Assembly: GCF_024347415.1 (NCBI RefSeq)
Contig: NZ_AP025476.1
Location: forward strand, 868,001-932,000
DNA from: Vibrio crassostreae
Lineage (GTDB): Bacteria > Pseudomonadota > Gammaproteobacteria > Enterobacterales > Vibrionaceae
Direction: 5' to 3'
DNA: 64,000 nt
Below, piece by piece: positions 45,791 to 55,116 of this stretch. A program made the translations under genes and the position numbers. Within the stretch, counting starts at the first letter, position 1. Each line of letters opens with the position of its first letter. The notes beneath the pieces were generated by a model. The model saw nothing but the letters and a program-made list of their open reading frames with translations, was not told the origin of the DNA and made no database searches.

Positions 45791-47818
45791 ATGAGTTTTG
45801 GCCCAATGGGGATTTCGTCTGGCATGGATATCAATTCCATGGTCAGCAAAATTGTTGATTCGGAGCGTGTACCTAAACAGCAACGAATTGACAATGAACG
45901 AACGCGAATCGATACCAGCATTAGTGCCTATGGAAGACTCAGAGAATCCCTCGATTCGATGAAAAACCTGATGACAAACTTTCGTCAGGAAAAAGCTTTC
46001 GCTGTGCGAACAGTGGAAAGTACTGATGAAGCTCTTGTCTCTGCAACCGCGACTACCGAAGCGATCGCTGGCAAATATGCCATCGATGTGTTGCAGCTTG
46101 CCCAAAGCCATAAAGTGGCTTCTGATGTACTGTCAGAGGACATGAAATTTGGCCCAGGTAAGCTGCAGGTTTCGCTTGGTGATGACAGCTTTGATGTGCA
46201 AGTTGGCGACAGATCGAAACTTATCGATGTTGTTCGCAGTATAAACGGTGCAGATAGCAACCCAGGCGTTCGTGCATCTATTATCAACGATGTTGAAGGC
46301 CCACGACTTATCGTTGCCTCGAATCAGTCTGGTTCAGACCAGCAGATCAGCATCAACGTTGAGTCAGATACCGCTAATCCCCTAAAAAAACTCGAATACA
46401 AAACTCTTGAAGAGCGCGTTAAAGCTTTAGAGAAAGCGCGCCTTGCAGCTCAAGATGTTCTTGCTCTAACTCCTGCAGGAAAAGCCGCACAACTCGTTGA
46501 TGACGTAATTTCGAACGATGATCCAAATGCGAGTGAAACAATCGATGAAGACGGTAATGCCCTTCCTGCATCCCAGACCGACGCTACTTCATTAGCTGAT
46601 GAAGGCTCTCAAAGCCTTAGCTACGGTGAGCAAGCCGCCGCCGACGGACAAGCTGCCCTTGATGCAGCTAAAGCGGCAAAATCTGTCATGCCGGAAGACA
46701 ATATCCCAGGTTGGACGGAAACTGCATCTGGTACACTTCTTGATTCTTACTACACACCTGAACTTGAGCTTGATGAAAAAGCGATAGAGAAAGCTCCTGA
46801 TGTGCCGGGGTGGTCAAATGCTGCTTCAGGTACGTTGACAGATTCTTACGTGACGCCAAAAGAAGCCCAGCAAAAGCTAGAGGCTGAACAAGCGCGTATC
46901 GAAGAAAAGATCTCACAAGAAAAAGCAGAGCTCGCTGAGAAAGTTCAAAAAGGCGAATTGACCGCTGAACAAGCCAAAAAAATTGAACGTGCCAAACTCG
47001 ATCCGGAAGAGCGTGAGCAATTAGAGAAGGTCGATAAAGCACAAGCTGATCTTGCTCAGGCTCAAGAGTCTTTCGATACCTACAGTGGTATGACGGAAGT
47101 TCAAGCCGGACAAGATTCAATGGTTGTATTGGATGGCGTTGCTCAGCTCTCAAGTAACAACAATGTGATTGAAGATGCCGTGGAAGGCATCGATATTACG
47201 GTAAAAGGAAAAACACCTAAAGATAAGCCGCCGGCAGAAATTGGTGTGGAGTACGACCGTAATAGTGTTCGCCAAGACATTGAAGCTTTTGTTAATTCTT
47301 ATAATCAGTTTTACCAAGTGTCTAAAAACTTGGCGGGTGTTGACCCAACGACTGGCCAAAAAGGCCCGCTGTCTGGTGACAGTACCGTGCGTAACGCCGA
47401 CTCACGATTAAAAGGTGTGTTCTCATCAAGCATTGAAGGCGCGCCTGATAACCTAAAATCTTTGACCGAGTTTGGTATCACGACCACAAGACAAGGCTCG
47501 TTAGAAATCAACTACGACATGCTTGACCGTCAACTTAACAATAACTTTGATAAGTTGGGTGAGTTCTTTGGTGGCAACAACGGCTTCGCCAAAAAAGTGG
47601 AAGACGCGATTCAAGGCATTACAGGTATCACGGGTTCAATCCGTACTCGAGAAAAGAGCTTGGTCGAGCAAAATTACCGCCTAGCAGATGACCAAAGCGC
47701 GCTTGACCGCCGCATGGACAGCCTTGAGAGCCGTACCCACTCTAAGTTCACGGCCATGCAAGATGCGACCAGTAAGATGCAATCTCAGTTGGGCAGTATG
47801 ATGAATGCGTTGGGCTAA
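45791..47818 (+). CDS. fliD: Filament cap protein FliD (HAP2) with repeat-bearing insertion
   Basis: FliD caps the filament tip and guides flagellin folding. The ends are typical: N-terminal ISSGMDINSMVSKIVDSE and a C-terminal coiled coil (SLVEQNYRLADDQSALDRRM). At 675 residues it is larger than enterobacterial FliD (about 470). Residues about 215-430 form an Ala/Glu/Lys-rich insertion. In it IPGW.ETASGTLLDSYYTP (305-323) and VPGWSNAASGTLTDSYVTP (338-356) are a 33-residue-period repeat, followed by a long charged coiled coil. This part would be exposed on the cap. Confidence 0.95.
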   Translation: MSFGPMGISSGMDINSMVSKIVDSERVPKQQRIDNERTRIDTSISAYGRLRESLDSMKNLMTNFRQEKAFAVRTVESTDEALVSATATTEAIAGKYAIDVLQLAQSHKVASDVLSEDMKFGPGKLQVSLGDDSFDVQVGDRSKLIDVVRSINGADSNPGVRASIINDVEGPRLIVASNQSGSDQQISINVESDTANPLKKLEYKTLEERVKALEKARLAAQDVLALTPAGKAAQLVDDVISNDDPNASETIDEDGNALPASQTDATSLADEGSQSLSYGEQAAADGQAALDAAKAAKSVMPEDNIPGWTETASGTLLDSYYTPELELDEKAIEKAPDVPGWSNAASGTLTDSYVTPKEAQQKLEAEQARIEEKISQEKAELAEKVQKGELTAEQAKKIERAKLDPEEREQLEKVDKAQADLAQAQESFDTYSGMTEVQAGQDSMVVLDGVAQLSSNNNVIEDAVEGIDITVKGKTPKDKPPAEIGVEYDRNSVRQDIEAFVNSYNQFYQVSKNLAGVDPTTGQKGPLSGDSTVRNADSRLKGVFSSSIEGAPDNLKSLTEFGITTTRQGSLEINYDMLDRQLNNNFDKLGEFFGGNNGFAKKVEDAIQGITGITGSIRTREKSLVEQNYRLADDQSALDRRMDSLESRTHSKFTAMQDATSKMQSQLGSMMNALG

Positions 47819-47821
47819 TAG

Positions 47822-48127
47822 ATGAATAGCCAGCTAAAAGAGCTTTGTGAACTCGATCAATTAATTCTCTCTAAGCTTGAATTTAGTGAAATTAATGCTG
47901 AAGAAATAACGCTGCTTGTCGATAACAGAGAACAGTTATTGCAAAACGTGCTTCAAATAATCGACTCACACCCCGACGTTAAGCAAAGTTCTGAATGGTT
48001 TGAAGCCATTATCAGAACCAGAAAATTAGTCGAATTGATGCAGTCTGAGACGAGTCGAGTAGGTAAGGCCCTACACAAATATCGTCACGGTGCTAAATCA
48101 GTTCAACAATACAAAAAGTTTTTATAG
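47822..48127 (+). CDS. fliT: FliT-like flagellar chaperone (FlaI)
   Basis: This 101-residue, largely helical protein lies three bases after fliD and 12 before fliS, exactly where Vibrio encodes FlaI, the FliT-type chaperone of the FliD cap. No sequence motif is decisive. The prediction rests on size, helical character (LCELDQLILSKLEFSEINAE) and position. Confidence 0.8.
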   Translation: MNSQLKELCELDQLILSKLEFSEINAEEITLLVDNREQLLQNVLQIIDSHPDVKQSSEWFEAIIRTRKLVELMQSETSRVGKALHKYRHGAKSVQQYKKFL

Positions 48128-48139
48128 AAGAGGTTTACT

Positions 48140-48550
48140 ATGCGCGGTTCTTTACAGGCATATAAAAAGGTATCAGTGGATAGTCAGCTAACGGCTGCCT
48201 CACCGCATAAGATTGTACAGATGCTAATGGCAGGTGCTATCGAGCGTTTGATTCAAGGTAAAGCGGCAATGCAAGCGGGTAACATCCCGGTGAAAGGTGA
48301 GCGACTTGGTAAGGCTCTAGATATCATTATTAGCCTACGCAGTTGCCTATCTATGGACGATGGTGGCGATATTGCGAAAAACCTAGATCAACTTTATGAG
48401 TTCATGATCACGCAAATTTCTGCGGCAAATCACAAAAATGACCCACAGCCTATTGATGATGTTATCGATATTATTCGCGAAATTAAGAGCGCTTGGGACC
48501 AAATTCCGAACGAATATCACAACTTGACGTCTGCTGACGTAGGTATTTAA
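48140..48550 (+). CDS. fliS: Flagellin export chaperone FliS
   Basis: FliS binds the C-terminus of flagellin in the cytoplasm and prevents premature polymerisation. The 136 residues show the family signature (SVDSQLTAASPHKIVQMLMA, AIERLIQGKAAM) and four predicted helices. AGAGG precedes the start. Last gene of flaG-fliD-fliT-fliS. Confidence 0.95.
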   Translation: MRGSLQAYKKVSVDSQLTAASPHKIVQMLMAGAIERLIQGKAAMQAGNIPVKGERLGKALDIIISLRSCLSMDDGGDIAKNLDQLYEFMITQISAANHKNDPQPIDDVIDIIREIKSAWDQIPNEYHNLTSADVGI

Positions 48551-48626
48551 AGAAAAATTGCAGTTTTAACCAATCTCATATCCCTTAATTGGTTGGTTGC
48601 CTTATTTTTTTAATCAAATAAAATAG

Positions 48627-48655
48627 AAGCCATTAGATAGCCTAATGGCTTTTTT
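48627..48655 (+). terminator. Terminator after fliS
   Basis: AAGCCATTAG and CTAATGGCTT form a 10-bp stem around a five-base loop, followed by TTTTTT. Confidence 0.9.
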
Positions 48656-48778
48656 CGTTGCTGATTTCCTAAATTTGTCCACGTAGACCATAATCATTGA
48701 TAATTTTCATTGTTTTATAGACTACGTCGCTCACCGTTTTTCCGCATCGCACCAAAATAAAGGCAATAATTCCTACTT

Positions 48779-50245
48779 ATGCAAGGTTTGGCAAAACTGC
48801 TTGTCGTCGACGATAGCGCTCAAGATCGTCACAATTTAAGCACAATATTAGAGTTTGTAGGAGAGAGCTGCGAAGTAATCAGCTCTGAACAAGCACGTAA
48901 AGTTGACTGGTCACTACAGTGGGCCGGCTGCATTATTGGTACCATTAAAGGTAAAGGCTTCAACGCATTACTGAATGAAAAGCTTGTTCACGCCAATCAC
49001 ATCCCTTTACTGGTGATTGGCAAAAACAATCACCCGGTTGACGAGTTGACTAACTATGTTGGTGAGCTTGAACTTCCTCTTAACTACCCTCAATTAAGTG
49101 ATGCATTAAGACACTGTAAAGACTTCTTAGGTCGCAAAGGTGTTCAAGTGGTGTCTTCGGCACGCAAGAACACTCTATTTCGTAGCCTAGTAGGACAAAG
49201 TGCTGGCATTCAAGAAGTACGTCACTTAATTGAACAAGTCTCTTCTACGGAAGCGAACGTGCTGATTCTTGGTGAATCTGGTACCGGTAAAGAAGTTGTA
49301 GCGCGTAATATTCACTATCACTCTAAACGTCGTACTGGGCCTTTCGTGCCGGTAAACTGTGGTGCTATCCCACCAGATTTACTTGAGAGTGAATTGTTTG
49401 GTCATGAGAAGGGCGCGTTTACTGGTGCGATTACCGCACGTAAAGGTCGTTTTGAATTGGCTGAGGGTGGCACACTGTTTCTTGATGAAATTGGCGATAT
49501 GCCAATGGCGATGCAAGTTAAGTTGTTGCGTGTACTGCAAGAGCGATGCTTTGAACGCGTCGGTGGTAACAGCACCATACAAGCTGATGTTCGTGTGATT
49601 GCGGCAACCCACCGCAACCTTGAAGATATGATCGATGATGATTTGTTCCGTGAAGATCTTTACTACCGCTTGAATGTATTCCCAATCGAAATGCCGGCGC
49701 TTCAGGACCGTAAAGAAGATATTCCACTGTTGCTTCAAGAGTTGATGACTCGAATGGAAGCGGAAGGCAGCATGCCTATCTGCTTTACCGCTCGTGCGAT
49801 TAACTCTCTAATGGAGCACTACTGGCCAGGTAACGTTCGTGAATTAGCGAACCTGGTTGAGCGAATGGTTATCCTGTATCCAAACAGCTTGGTTGATGTG
49901 AATCACCTTCCAACTAAATATCGATACAGCGATATTCCTGAGTTCCAGCCTGAGTTTAATAGCTTTGTATCTGAAGAAGAGCAAGAGCGTGATGCACTTT
50001 CCGACCTGTTCGCAGAAGATTTCAGCTTTGATCAGCAAGATGAACTTGCTGACAACGCCAATGCACCTCAAGAGTTACCGCCAGAAGGGGTTAACCTGAA
50101 AGAGTTACTCGCGGATATGGAAGTGAATATGATCAATCAAGCCTTGGAAGCGCAAGGAGGCATTGTTGCCCGTGCTGCTGACATGCTTGGAATGCGCAGA
50201 ACCACTCTGGTTGAAAAAATGCGTAAATATAACTTGCAGCGATAG
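48779..50245 (+). CDS. flrA: Flagellar master regulator FlrA (sigma-54 activator)
   Basis: FlrA is the top of the Vibrio flagellar cascade and turns on class II genes with sigma-54; in V. cholerae cyclic di-GMP inhibits it. The 488 residues contain a FleQ-type N-terminal domain (1-120) lacking the phosphorylatable Asp at the expected place (CIIGTIKG). The AAA+ domain has Walker A GESGTGK (165-171), GAFTGA (212-217) and Walker [12 protein letters not shown]-terminal Fis-type helix-turn-helix ([20 protein letters not shown]) follows. It is transcribed separately, downstream of the fliS terminator. Confidence 0.96.
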   Translation: MQGLAKLLVVDDSAQDRHNLSTILEFVGESCEVISSEQARKVDWSLQWAGCIIGTIKGKGFNALLNEKLVHANHIPLLVIGKNNHPVDELTNYVGELELPLNYPQLSDALRHCKDFLGRKGVQVVSSARKNTLFRSLVGQSAGIQEVRHLIEQVSSTEANVLILGESGTGKEVVARNIHYHSKRRTGPFVPVNCGAIPPDLLESELFGHEKGAFTGAITARKGRFELAEGGTLFLDEIGDMPMAMQVKLLRVLQERCFERVGGNSTIQADVRVIAATHRNLEDMIDDDLFREDLYYRLNVFPIEMPALQDRKEDIPLLLQELMTRMEAEGSMPICFTARAINSLMEHYWPGNVRELANLVERMVILYPNSLVDVNHLPTKYRYSDIPEFQPEFNSFVSEEEQERDALSDLFAEDFSFDQQDELADNANAPQELPPEGVNLKELLADMEVNMINQALEAQGGIVARAADMLGMRRTTLVEKMRKYNLQR

Positions 50246-50372
50246 TGTCCAGTTTTAGATGAAAACGAAAAACTAGCACACACTTTTTAGCTATTTGGCA
50301 ATTCTAGCTAAGTGAACAGATAAACCATAGTCGAGTTGTTGCTTGCTTAACTATGTGATAAATATAGCAAAT

Positions 50373-50406
50373 AGCCTGACTCGTGTTATACGTCTCAGGC
50401 TGTTTT
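50373..50406 (+). terminator. Probable terminator after flrA
   Basis: AGCCTGA and TCAGGCT form a 7-bp stem with a 15-base loop, followed by GTTTTA. It ends only about 24 bases before the flrB start, so it could also act as an attenuator. Confidence 0.5.
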
Positions 50407-50429
50407 AGTATTTGAGGCAAATTTTTGAC

Positions 50430-51473
50430 ATGCACGTATCGAACGAACCAGAAAATCAATCACACCTAGATTCTGTTGAGCAGCAGGTTGAACGCTATAA
50501 GCAAGTACTCGATGTAATGCCTGCAGGGGTTATCTTGTTAGATACTCATGGCGAAGTGAGAGAAGCGAACCCTGAAGCGCACCGTATCCTTGGGGTTGAG
50601 TTGGTTGGTGAGAAGTGGTTTTCAGTGATTCAAAGTGCCTTCGACCCAAAAGACGATGATGGTCATGAGATCTCATTAAAGAACGGTCGAAAGGTACGTT
50701 TGGCCATTTCAGCCTCTACTACAGGTCAGCTAATTTTGATTACTGACCTGACAGAAACTCGTCTATTGCAGTCTCGAGTGAGTGATCTTCAACGCTTGTC
50801 TTCGTTAGGTCGAATGGTGGCTTCGCTTGCTCATCAGGTTCGTACGCCGTTATCTAGTGCGATGCTGTATGCATCAAACCTTGCCGCGCCGAATCTGCCG
50901 CCGGCAACAAAAACGCGTTTTCAATCTAAGCTTATGGATAGATTGCATGACTTAGAGAAGCAAGTGAATGACATGTTGTTGTTTGCCAAAGGTGGCGATA
51001 ATAAGGTGGTGAAACCTTTTACCGTGGCTGAATTGATTACCGAATTTCACCCTATGGTGGAAGCGGCATTGAAAACCAGTCAGATTGATTATTGCCAGGA
51101 AGTTGAGGGCGAACAGACTCAAATGTTTGGCAACGCCAACGCCATCGCTTCAGCGTTAAGTAACTTGGTTTTGAACGCGGTTCAAATTGCGGGTAAAGAA
51201 TCGCAGATTGATGTTTTTTTTAGACCCGTAAACGGCGAGCTTAAGATATCAGTGCAAGACAGTGGGCCGGGCGTACCGAAAGAGCTTCAAGGTAAAATCA
51301 TGGAACCCTTCTTTACCACTCGTTCGCAAGGTACAGGTCTAGGCTTAGCGGTTGTACAAATGGTATGTCGTGCACATGAAGGCCGACTTGAATTGATATC
51401 AGAAGAAGGGGACGGCGCATGCTTTACCATGTGCTTGCCGCTGGAAAGAAGTGCTTCTTCTGAAAACGAATAA
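50430..51473 (+). CDS. flrB: Flagellar sensor kinase FlrB
   Basis: FlrB is the cytoplasmic histidine kinase that phosphorylates FlrC. I start at ATG 50430 rather than TTG 50412, giving 347 residues. A PAS domain (about 20-105) is followed by the dimerisation/phosphoacceptor helix with His135 in SLAHQVRTPLS. The ATPase domain has DSGPGVP and GTGLGLAVV motifs. No transmembrane helix is seen, in keeping with a cytoplasmic sensor. flrC follows after 30 bases. Confidence 0.94.
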   Translation: MHVSNEPENQSHLDSVEQQVERYKQVLDVMPAGVILLDTHGEVREANPEAHRILGVELVGEKWFSVIQSAFDPKDDDGHEISLKNGRKVRLAISASTTGQLILITDLTETRLLQSRVSDLQRLSSLGRMVASLAHQVRTPLSSAMLYASNLAAPNLPPATKTRFQSKLMDRLHDLEKQVNDMLLFAKGGDNKVVKPFTVAELITEFHPMVEAALKTSQIDYCQEVEGEQTQMFGNANAIASALSNLVLNAVQIAGKESQIDVFFRPVNGELKISVQDSGPGVPKELQGKIMEPFFTTRSQGTGLGLAVVQMVCRAHEGRLELISEEGDGACFTMCLPLERSASSENE

Positions 51474-51503
51474 GTTTTAACTGAATTTACACTGGAGAAT
51501 CCT

Positions 51504-52913
51504 ATGGCTCAAAGCAAAGTGTTAATCGTCGAAGATGATGAAGGTCTACGCGAAGCCCTTGTCGACACGCTCGCGCTTGCTGGCTATGAATGGCTGGAAG
51601 CGGATTGTGCGGAAGATGCTCTGGTCAAATTAAAGTCTAACTCCGTTGATATTGTCGTATCTGATGTTCAGATGGCAGGCATGGGTGGTTTGGCACTATT
51701 GAGAAATATCAAGCAGCATTGGCCAAATTTGCCTGTGCTGTTGATGACAGCTTATGCCAACATCGAAGATGCCGTTGCTGCAATGAAAGAGGGCGCCATA
51801 GACTATATGGCAAAGCCATTTGCGCCTGAAGTTCTGCTAAATATGGTGAGCCGTTATGCTCCCGTAAAATCGGATGATAATGGCGACGCTATCGTTGCCG
51901 ATGAGAAAAGCATCAAGTTAATGATGTTGGCTGATAAGGTGGCTAAAACCGATGCCAACGTCATGGTATTAGGCCCAAGTGGTTCTGGTAAAGAAGTGAT
52001 GTCTCGTTACATTCACAATGCCTCTAGCCGAAAAGATGGCCCGTTTGTCGCGATTAACTGCGCGGCGATCCCAGACAACATGTTAGAAGCGACGCTGTTT
52101 GGTTATGAAAAAGGCGCATTTACTGGCGCGATCCAAGCTTGCCCAGGGAAATTCGAGCAAGCGCAGGGCGGCACTATTTTGTTGGATGAGATCAGTGAAA
52201 TGGATCTTAGCCTACAAGCCAAACTACTGCGTGTATTGCAAGAACGCGAAGTTGAGCGGTTAGGTAGCCGCAAGAGCATCAAATTAGACGTCCGCGTATT
52301 AGCGACCAGTAACCGTGATCTAAAACAGTATGTTTCTGAAGGGAACTTTCGTGAAGATTTATACTATCGCCTGAATGTATTCCCAATTTCTTGGCCTCCG
52401 CTTTGCGAGCGTAAAGGTGATATTGAGCCTTTGGCCAAGCACTTAGTTGAGCGCCACTGCACCAAGCTTGGTATGCCAGTGCCAGTGATGTCGGCACAAG
52501 CGATCAGTAAACTCGTCAATTATCCGTGGCCGGGAAATGTTCGTGAATTAGACAATGTGGTACAGCGTGCGTTAATATTGAGCGAACAAGAGAACATCTC
52601 TGGCGAGCACATCCTTCTTGAAGGTGTTGATTGGCAAGACGCAAGCAGCCTACAACAAATCGTCGAAGGCAGTGATGTTGCTGCGCCAGAAATCAAGCCT
52701 ATTGCCGAAGCAAACCCAATTAATAAAATCGCGGCTAGCAGCGAGGGGTTAGGTAATGAGCTTAGAGATCAAGAGTATGCGATCATTCTTGAAACCCTGA
52801 TAGCATGTAATGGCCGACGCAAAGATATGGCTGAAAAACTGGGGATTAGCCCTCGTACATTGCGTTACAAGCTGGCGAAAATGCGCGATGCTGGAATAGA
52901 TATCCCAAACTGA
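51504..52913 (+). CDS. flrC: Flagellar response regulator FlrC (sigma-54 activator)
   Basis: FlrC activates class III flagellar genes (basal body, hook, major flagellin) with sigma-54. The 469 residues have a receiver domain with Glu10-Asp11-Asp12 and phospho-acceptor Asp54 (VVSDVQMAGM), and Lys104 in MAKPFAP. The AAA+ domain has Walker A GPSGSGK (157-163) and GAFTGA (204-209). A Fis-type helix-turn-helix is C-terminal (GRRKDMAEKLGISPRTLRYK). The sigma-54 promoters of flgB, flgF, flgK and fliE in this window are its expected targets or those of FlrA. Confidence 0.96.
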   Translation: MAQSKVLIVEDDEGLREALVDTLALAGYEWLEADCAEDALVKLKSNSVDIVVSDVQMAGMGGLALLRNIKQHWPNLPVLLMTAYANIEDAVAAMKEGAIDYMAKPFAPEVLLNMVSRYAPVKSDDNGDAIVADEKSIKLMMLADKVAKTDANVMVLGPSGSGKEVMSRYIHNASSRKDGPFVAINCAAIPDNMLEATLFGYEKGAFTGAIQACPGKFEQAQGGTILLDEISEMDLSLQAKLLRVLQEREVERLGSRKSIKLDVRVLATSNRDLKQYVSEGNFREDLYYRLNVFPISWPPLCERKGDIEPLAKHLVERHCTKLGMPVPVMSAQAISKLVNYPWPGNVRELDNVVQRALILSEQENISGEHILLEGVDWQDASSLQQIVEGSDVAAPEIKPIAEANPINKIAASSEGLGNELRDQEYAIILETLIACNGRRKDMAEKLGISPRTLRYKLAKMRDAGIDIPN

Positions 52914-52974
52914 GGATAGATTAGTAGTGTCAGCTTTCTGACTAGTGTAATACGATATCTAGTCAATTTAATGT

Positions 52975-52991
52975 GTGGCACGCTAATTGCT
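52975..52991 (+). promoter_or_regulatory. Sigma-54 promoter of the fliE operon
   Basis: GTGGCACGCTAATTGCT is a perfect consensus match (TGGCAC-N5-TTGC, GG-N10-GC), about 55 bases before fliE. The fliEFGHIJ operon is FlrA-activated in V. cholerae. Confidence 0.92.
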
Positions 52992-53045
52992 CTGTCAATA
53001 ATACAGCTAAATAGATGGTCATAATTTTGACTCCTGAGGTAGTAG

Positions 53046-53357
53046 ATGAGAATAGATGGTTTACAAGGCGAAATGCAGGCGATGATGGTCGAAGCTGCCA
53101 GCGCGCGTCCCGCAGCAACGGGGCAAGCGGTCGGTGCAGATTTTGGCAACATGCTGACTAATGCCATCAATAATGTGAACTCATTACAAAAGACCTCTGG
53201 TGATCTTCAAGCTCGTTTTGATAGTGGCGACCAAAGCGTATCCCTATCGGACGTGATGATTGCTCGTAATAAATCTAGCGTGGCTTTTGAGGCGACGATC
53301 CAAATTAGAAATAAATTGGTCGAATCGTACAAAGAGCTGATGAATATGCCGGTATAA
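53046..53357 (+). CDS. fliE: MS-ring/rod junction protein FliE
   Basis: FliE is a small periplasmic protein joining the MS ring to the rod. The 103 residues include the conserved C-terminal half (VSLSDVMIARNKSSVAFEAT, RNKLVESYKELMNMPV). GAGGTAGTAG precedes the start. First gene of the fliEFG block, 16 bases before fliF. Confidence 0.95.
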   Translation: MRIDGLQGEMQAMMVEAASARPAATGQAVGADFGNMLTNAINNVNSLQKTSGDLQARFDSGDQSVSLSDVMIARNKSSVAFEATIQIRNKLVESYKELMNMPV

Positions 53358-53373
53358 GTTGGGTAGTTAAATA

Positions 53374-55116
53374 GTGGCAGATAATAGTCAAACAACAGAT
53401 TTAACCGTAAGCGATAGCAACGACCACGCACTTATTGCAGGCTCTGAGCTAGACGGAGAAGGGCAAAATCCCGATCTAGGTGAACGCAGTTCATCGAAGT
53501 TCGATATGGCTGTCGGTGATCTCGATTTACTCCGTCAGGTCGTGTTAGTCCTTTCTATCTCTATCTGTGTAGCGCTGATTGTGATGCTGTTTTTCTGGGT
53601 GAAAGAGCCAGAAATGCGTCCACTAGGGGCTTACGAAACAGAAGAATTGATCCCCGTTCTTGATTACTTGGATCTGCAAAAGATCGAGTACACGCTTGAA
53701 GGCAATACCATCTCAGTACCGGCGAGTGAGTACAACTCATTGAAGCTTAATATGGTACGAGCGGGTTTGAACCAAGAGCGAAACGCGGGTGATGACATCC
53801 TCATGCAAGACATGGGCTTTGGTGTATCACAACGTTTAGAACAAGAACGCCTTAAATTAAGCCGTGAAAGACAGCTTGCCAAAGCGATTGAGCAGATGAA
53901 ACAGGTGCGTAAAGCTCAGGTTTTACTGGCGTTGCCGAAGCAAAGCGTGTTTGTGCGTCACAATCAAGAAGCCTCCGCTTCCGTATTCCTAACCCTTAAA
54001 ACGGGCAACAATCTTAAGCAACAAGAAGTCGATTCTGTTGTGGATATGGTCGCTAGTGCCGTTCCGGGAATGAAAACCTCACGTATTACGGTGACTGATC
54101 AGCATGGCCGATTGTTGAGCTCAGGCTCTCAAGACCCAATGTCTGCAGCGCGTCGTAAAGAACACGAGTTAGAGCGCAATCAAGAACAGGCTCTACGTGA
54201 AAAAATTGATTCTATTCTGATTCCTATTCTTGGGTTTGGTAACTATACCGCTCAGGTTGATATTCAGCTCGACTTCAGTGCTGTGGAACAAACCCGAAAG
54301 CGTTTTGATCCGAATACACCTGCGACTCGAAGTGAATACACCTTAGAAGATTACAACAACGGTAATACTGTGGCGGGTATTCCTGGAGCTTTGAGTAATC
54401 AGCCACCTGCTGATGCCTCAATCCCACAAGATGTTGCTCAGATGAAAGACGGCGCAATGACGGGGCAAGGGTCGGTTCACAAAGAAGCGACCCGAAACTT
54501 TGAGTTAGACACCACCATCAGCCATGAACGTAAACAGAGTGGCACGGTCAATCGCCAGACGGTATCGGTAGCGATCAAAGACCGTCAATCGTTGAACCCA
54601 GATACGGGCGAAGTGGTTCATACTCCAATCCCTGCCAGCGAAATCAACGCGATTCGTCAGGTATTGATTGGTACTGTTGGATTTGATGAAAGCCGCGGTG
54701 ATTTACTGAACGTGTTAAGCATGCAGTTCGCACCACAAGTGACAGATGTTGTGGCAGATGTGCCTATCTGGGAGCATCCAAACTTTAATGATTGGGTTCG
54801 TTGGTTTGCGAGTGCCTTGGTTATTATTGTGGTGGTATTGGTACTTGTTCGCCCTGCAATGAAGAAACTGCTTAATCCTGCAGCTGACAATGATGATCAA
54901 ATGTACGGCCCTGATGGCATGCCAATTGGTGTCGACGGCGAAACCAGCTTAATTGGTGGTGATATTGAAGGTGGTGAGCTGTTTGAATTTGGTTCAAGCA
55001 TTGACTTGCCAAACCTTCATAAAGACGAGGACGTGCTGAAAGCAGTACGTGCACTTGTAGCGAATGAACCAGAGCTAGCAGCTCAAGTAGTTAAGAATTG
55101 GATGGTAGATGGCTAA
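53374..55116 (+). CDS. fliF: MS-ring protein FliF
   Basis: FliF forms the inner-membrane MS ring, base of the motor and export gate housing. The 580 residues begin with GTG at 53374. They have two membrane helices (about 50-70 and 465-485), the periplasmic ring-building region between them (LQKIEYTLEGNTISVPASEY) and a C-terminal FliG-binding tail. It overlaps fliG by eight bases. Confidence 0.96.
   Translation: MADNSQTTDLTVSDSNDHALIAGSELDGEGQNPDLGERSSSKFDMAVGDLDLLRQVVLVLSISICVALIVMLFFWVKEPEMRPLGAYETEELIPVLDYLDLQKIEYTLEGNTISVPASEYNSLKLNMVRAGLNQERNAGDDILMQDMGFGVSQRLEQERLKLSRERQLAKAIEQMKQVRKAQVLLALPKQSVFVRHNQEASASVFLTLKTGNNLKQQEVDSVVDMVASAVPGMKTSRITVTDQHGRLLSSGSQDPMSAARRKEHELERNQEQALREKIDSILIPILGFGNYTAQVDIQLDFSAVEQTRKRFDPNTPATRSEYTLEDYNNGNTVAGIPGALSNQPPADASIPQDVAQMKDGAMTGQGSVHKEATRNFELDTTISHERKQSGTVNRQTVSVAIKDRQSLNPDTGEVVHTPIPASEINAIRQVLIGTVGFDESRGDLLNVLSMQFAPQVTDVVADVPIWEHPNFNDWVRWFASALVIIVVVLVLVRPAMKKLLNPAADNDDQMYGPDGMPIGVDGETSLIGGDIEGGELFEFGSSIDLPNLHKDEDVLKAVRALVANEPELAAQVVKNWMVDG

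Noticed and set aside
50201..50224. Sigma-54 promoter for flrBC inside the flrA 3' end
   Set aside because: It has GG-N10-GC only, with poor -24 and -12 blocks; such matches arise often by chance. Kept as a remark in the flrB finding.
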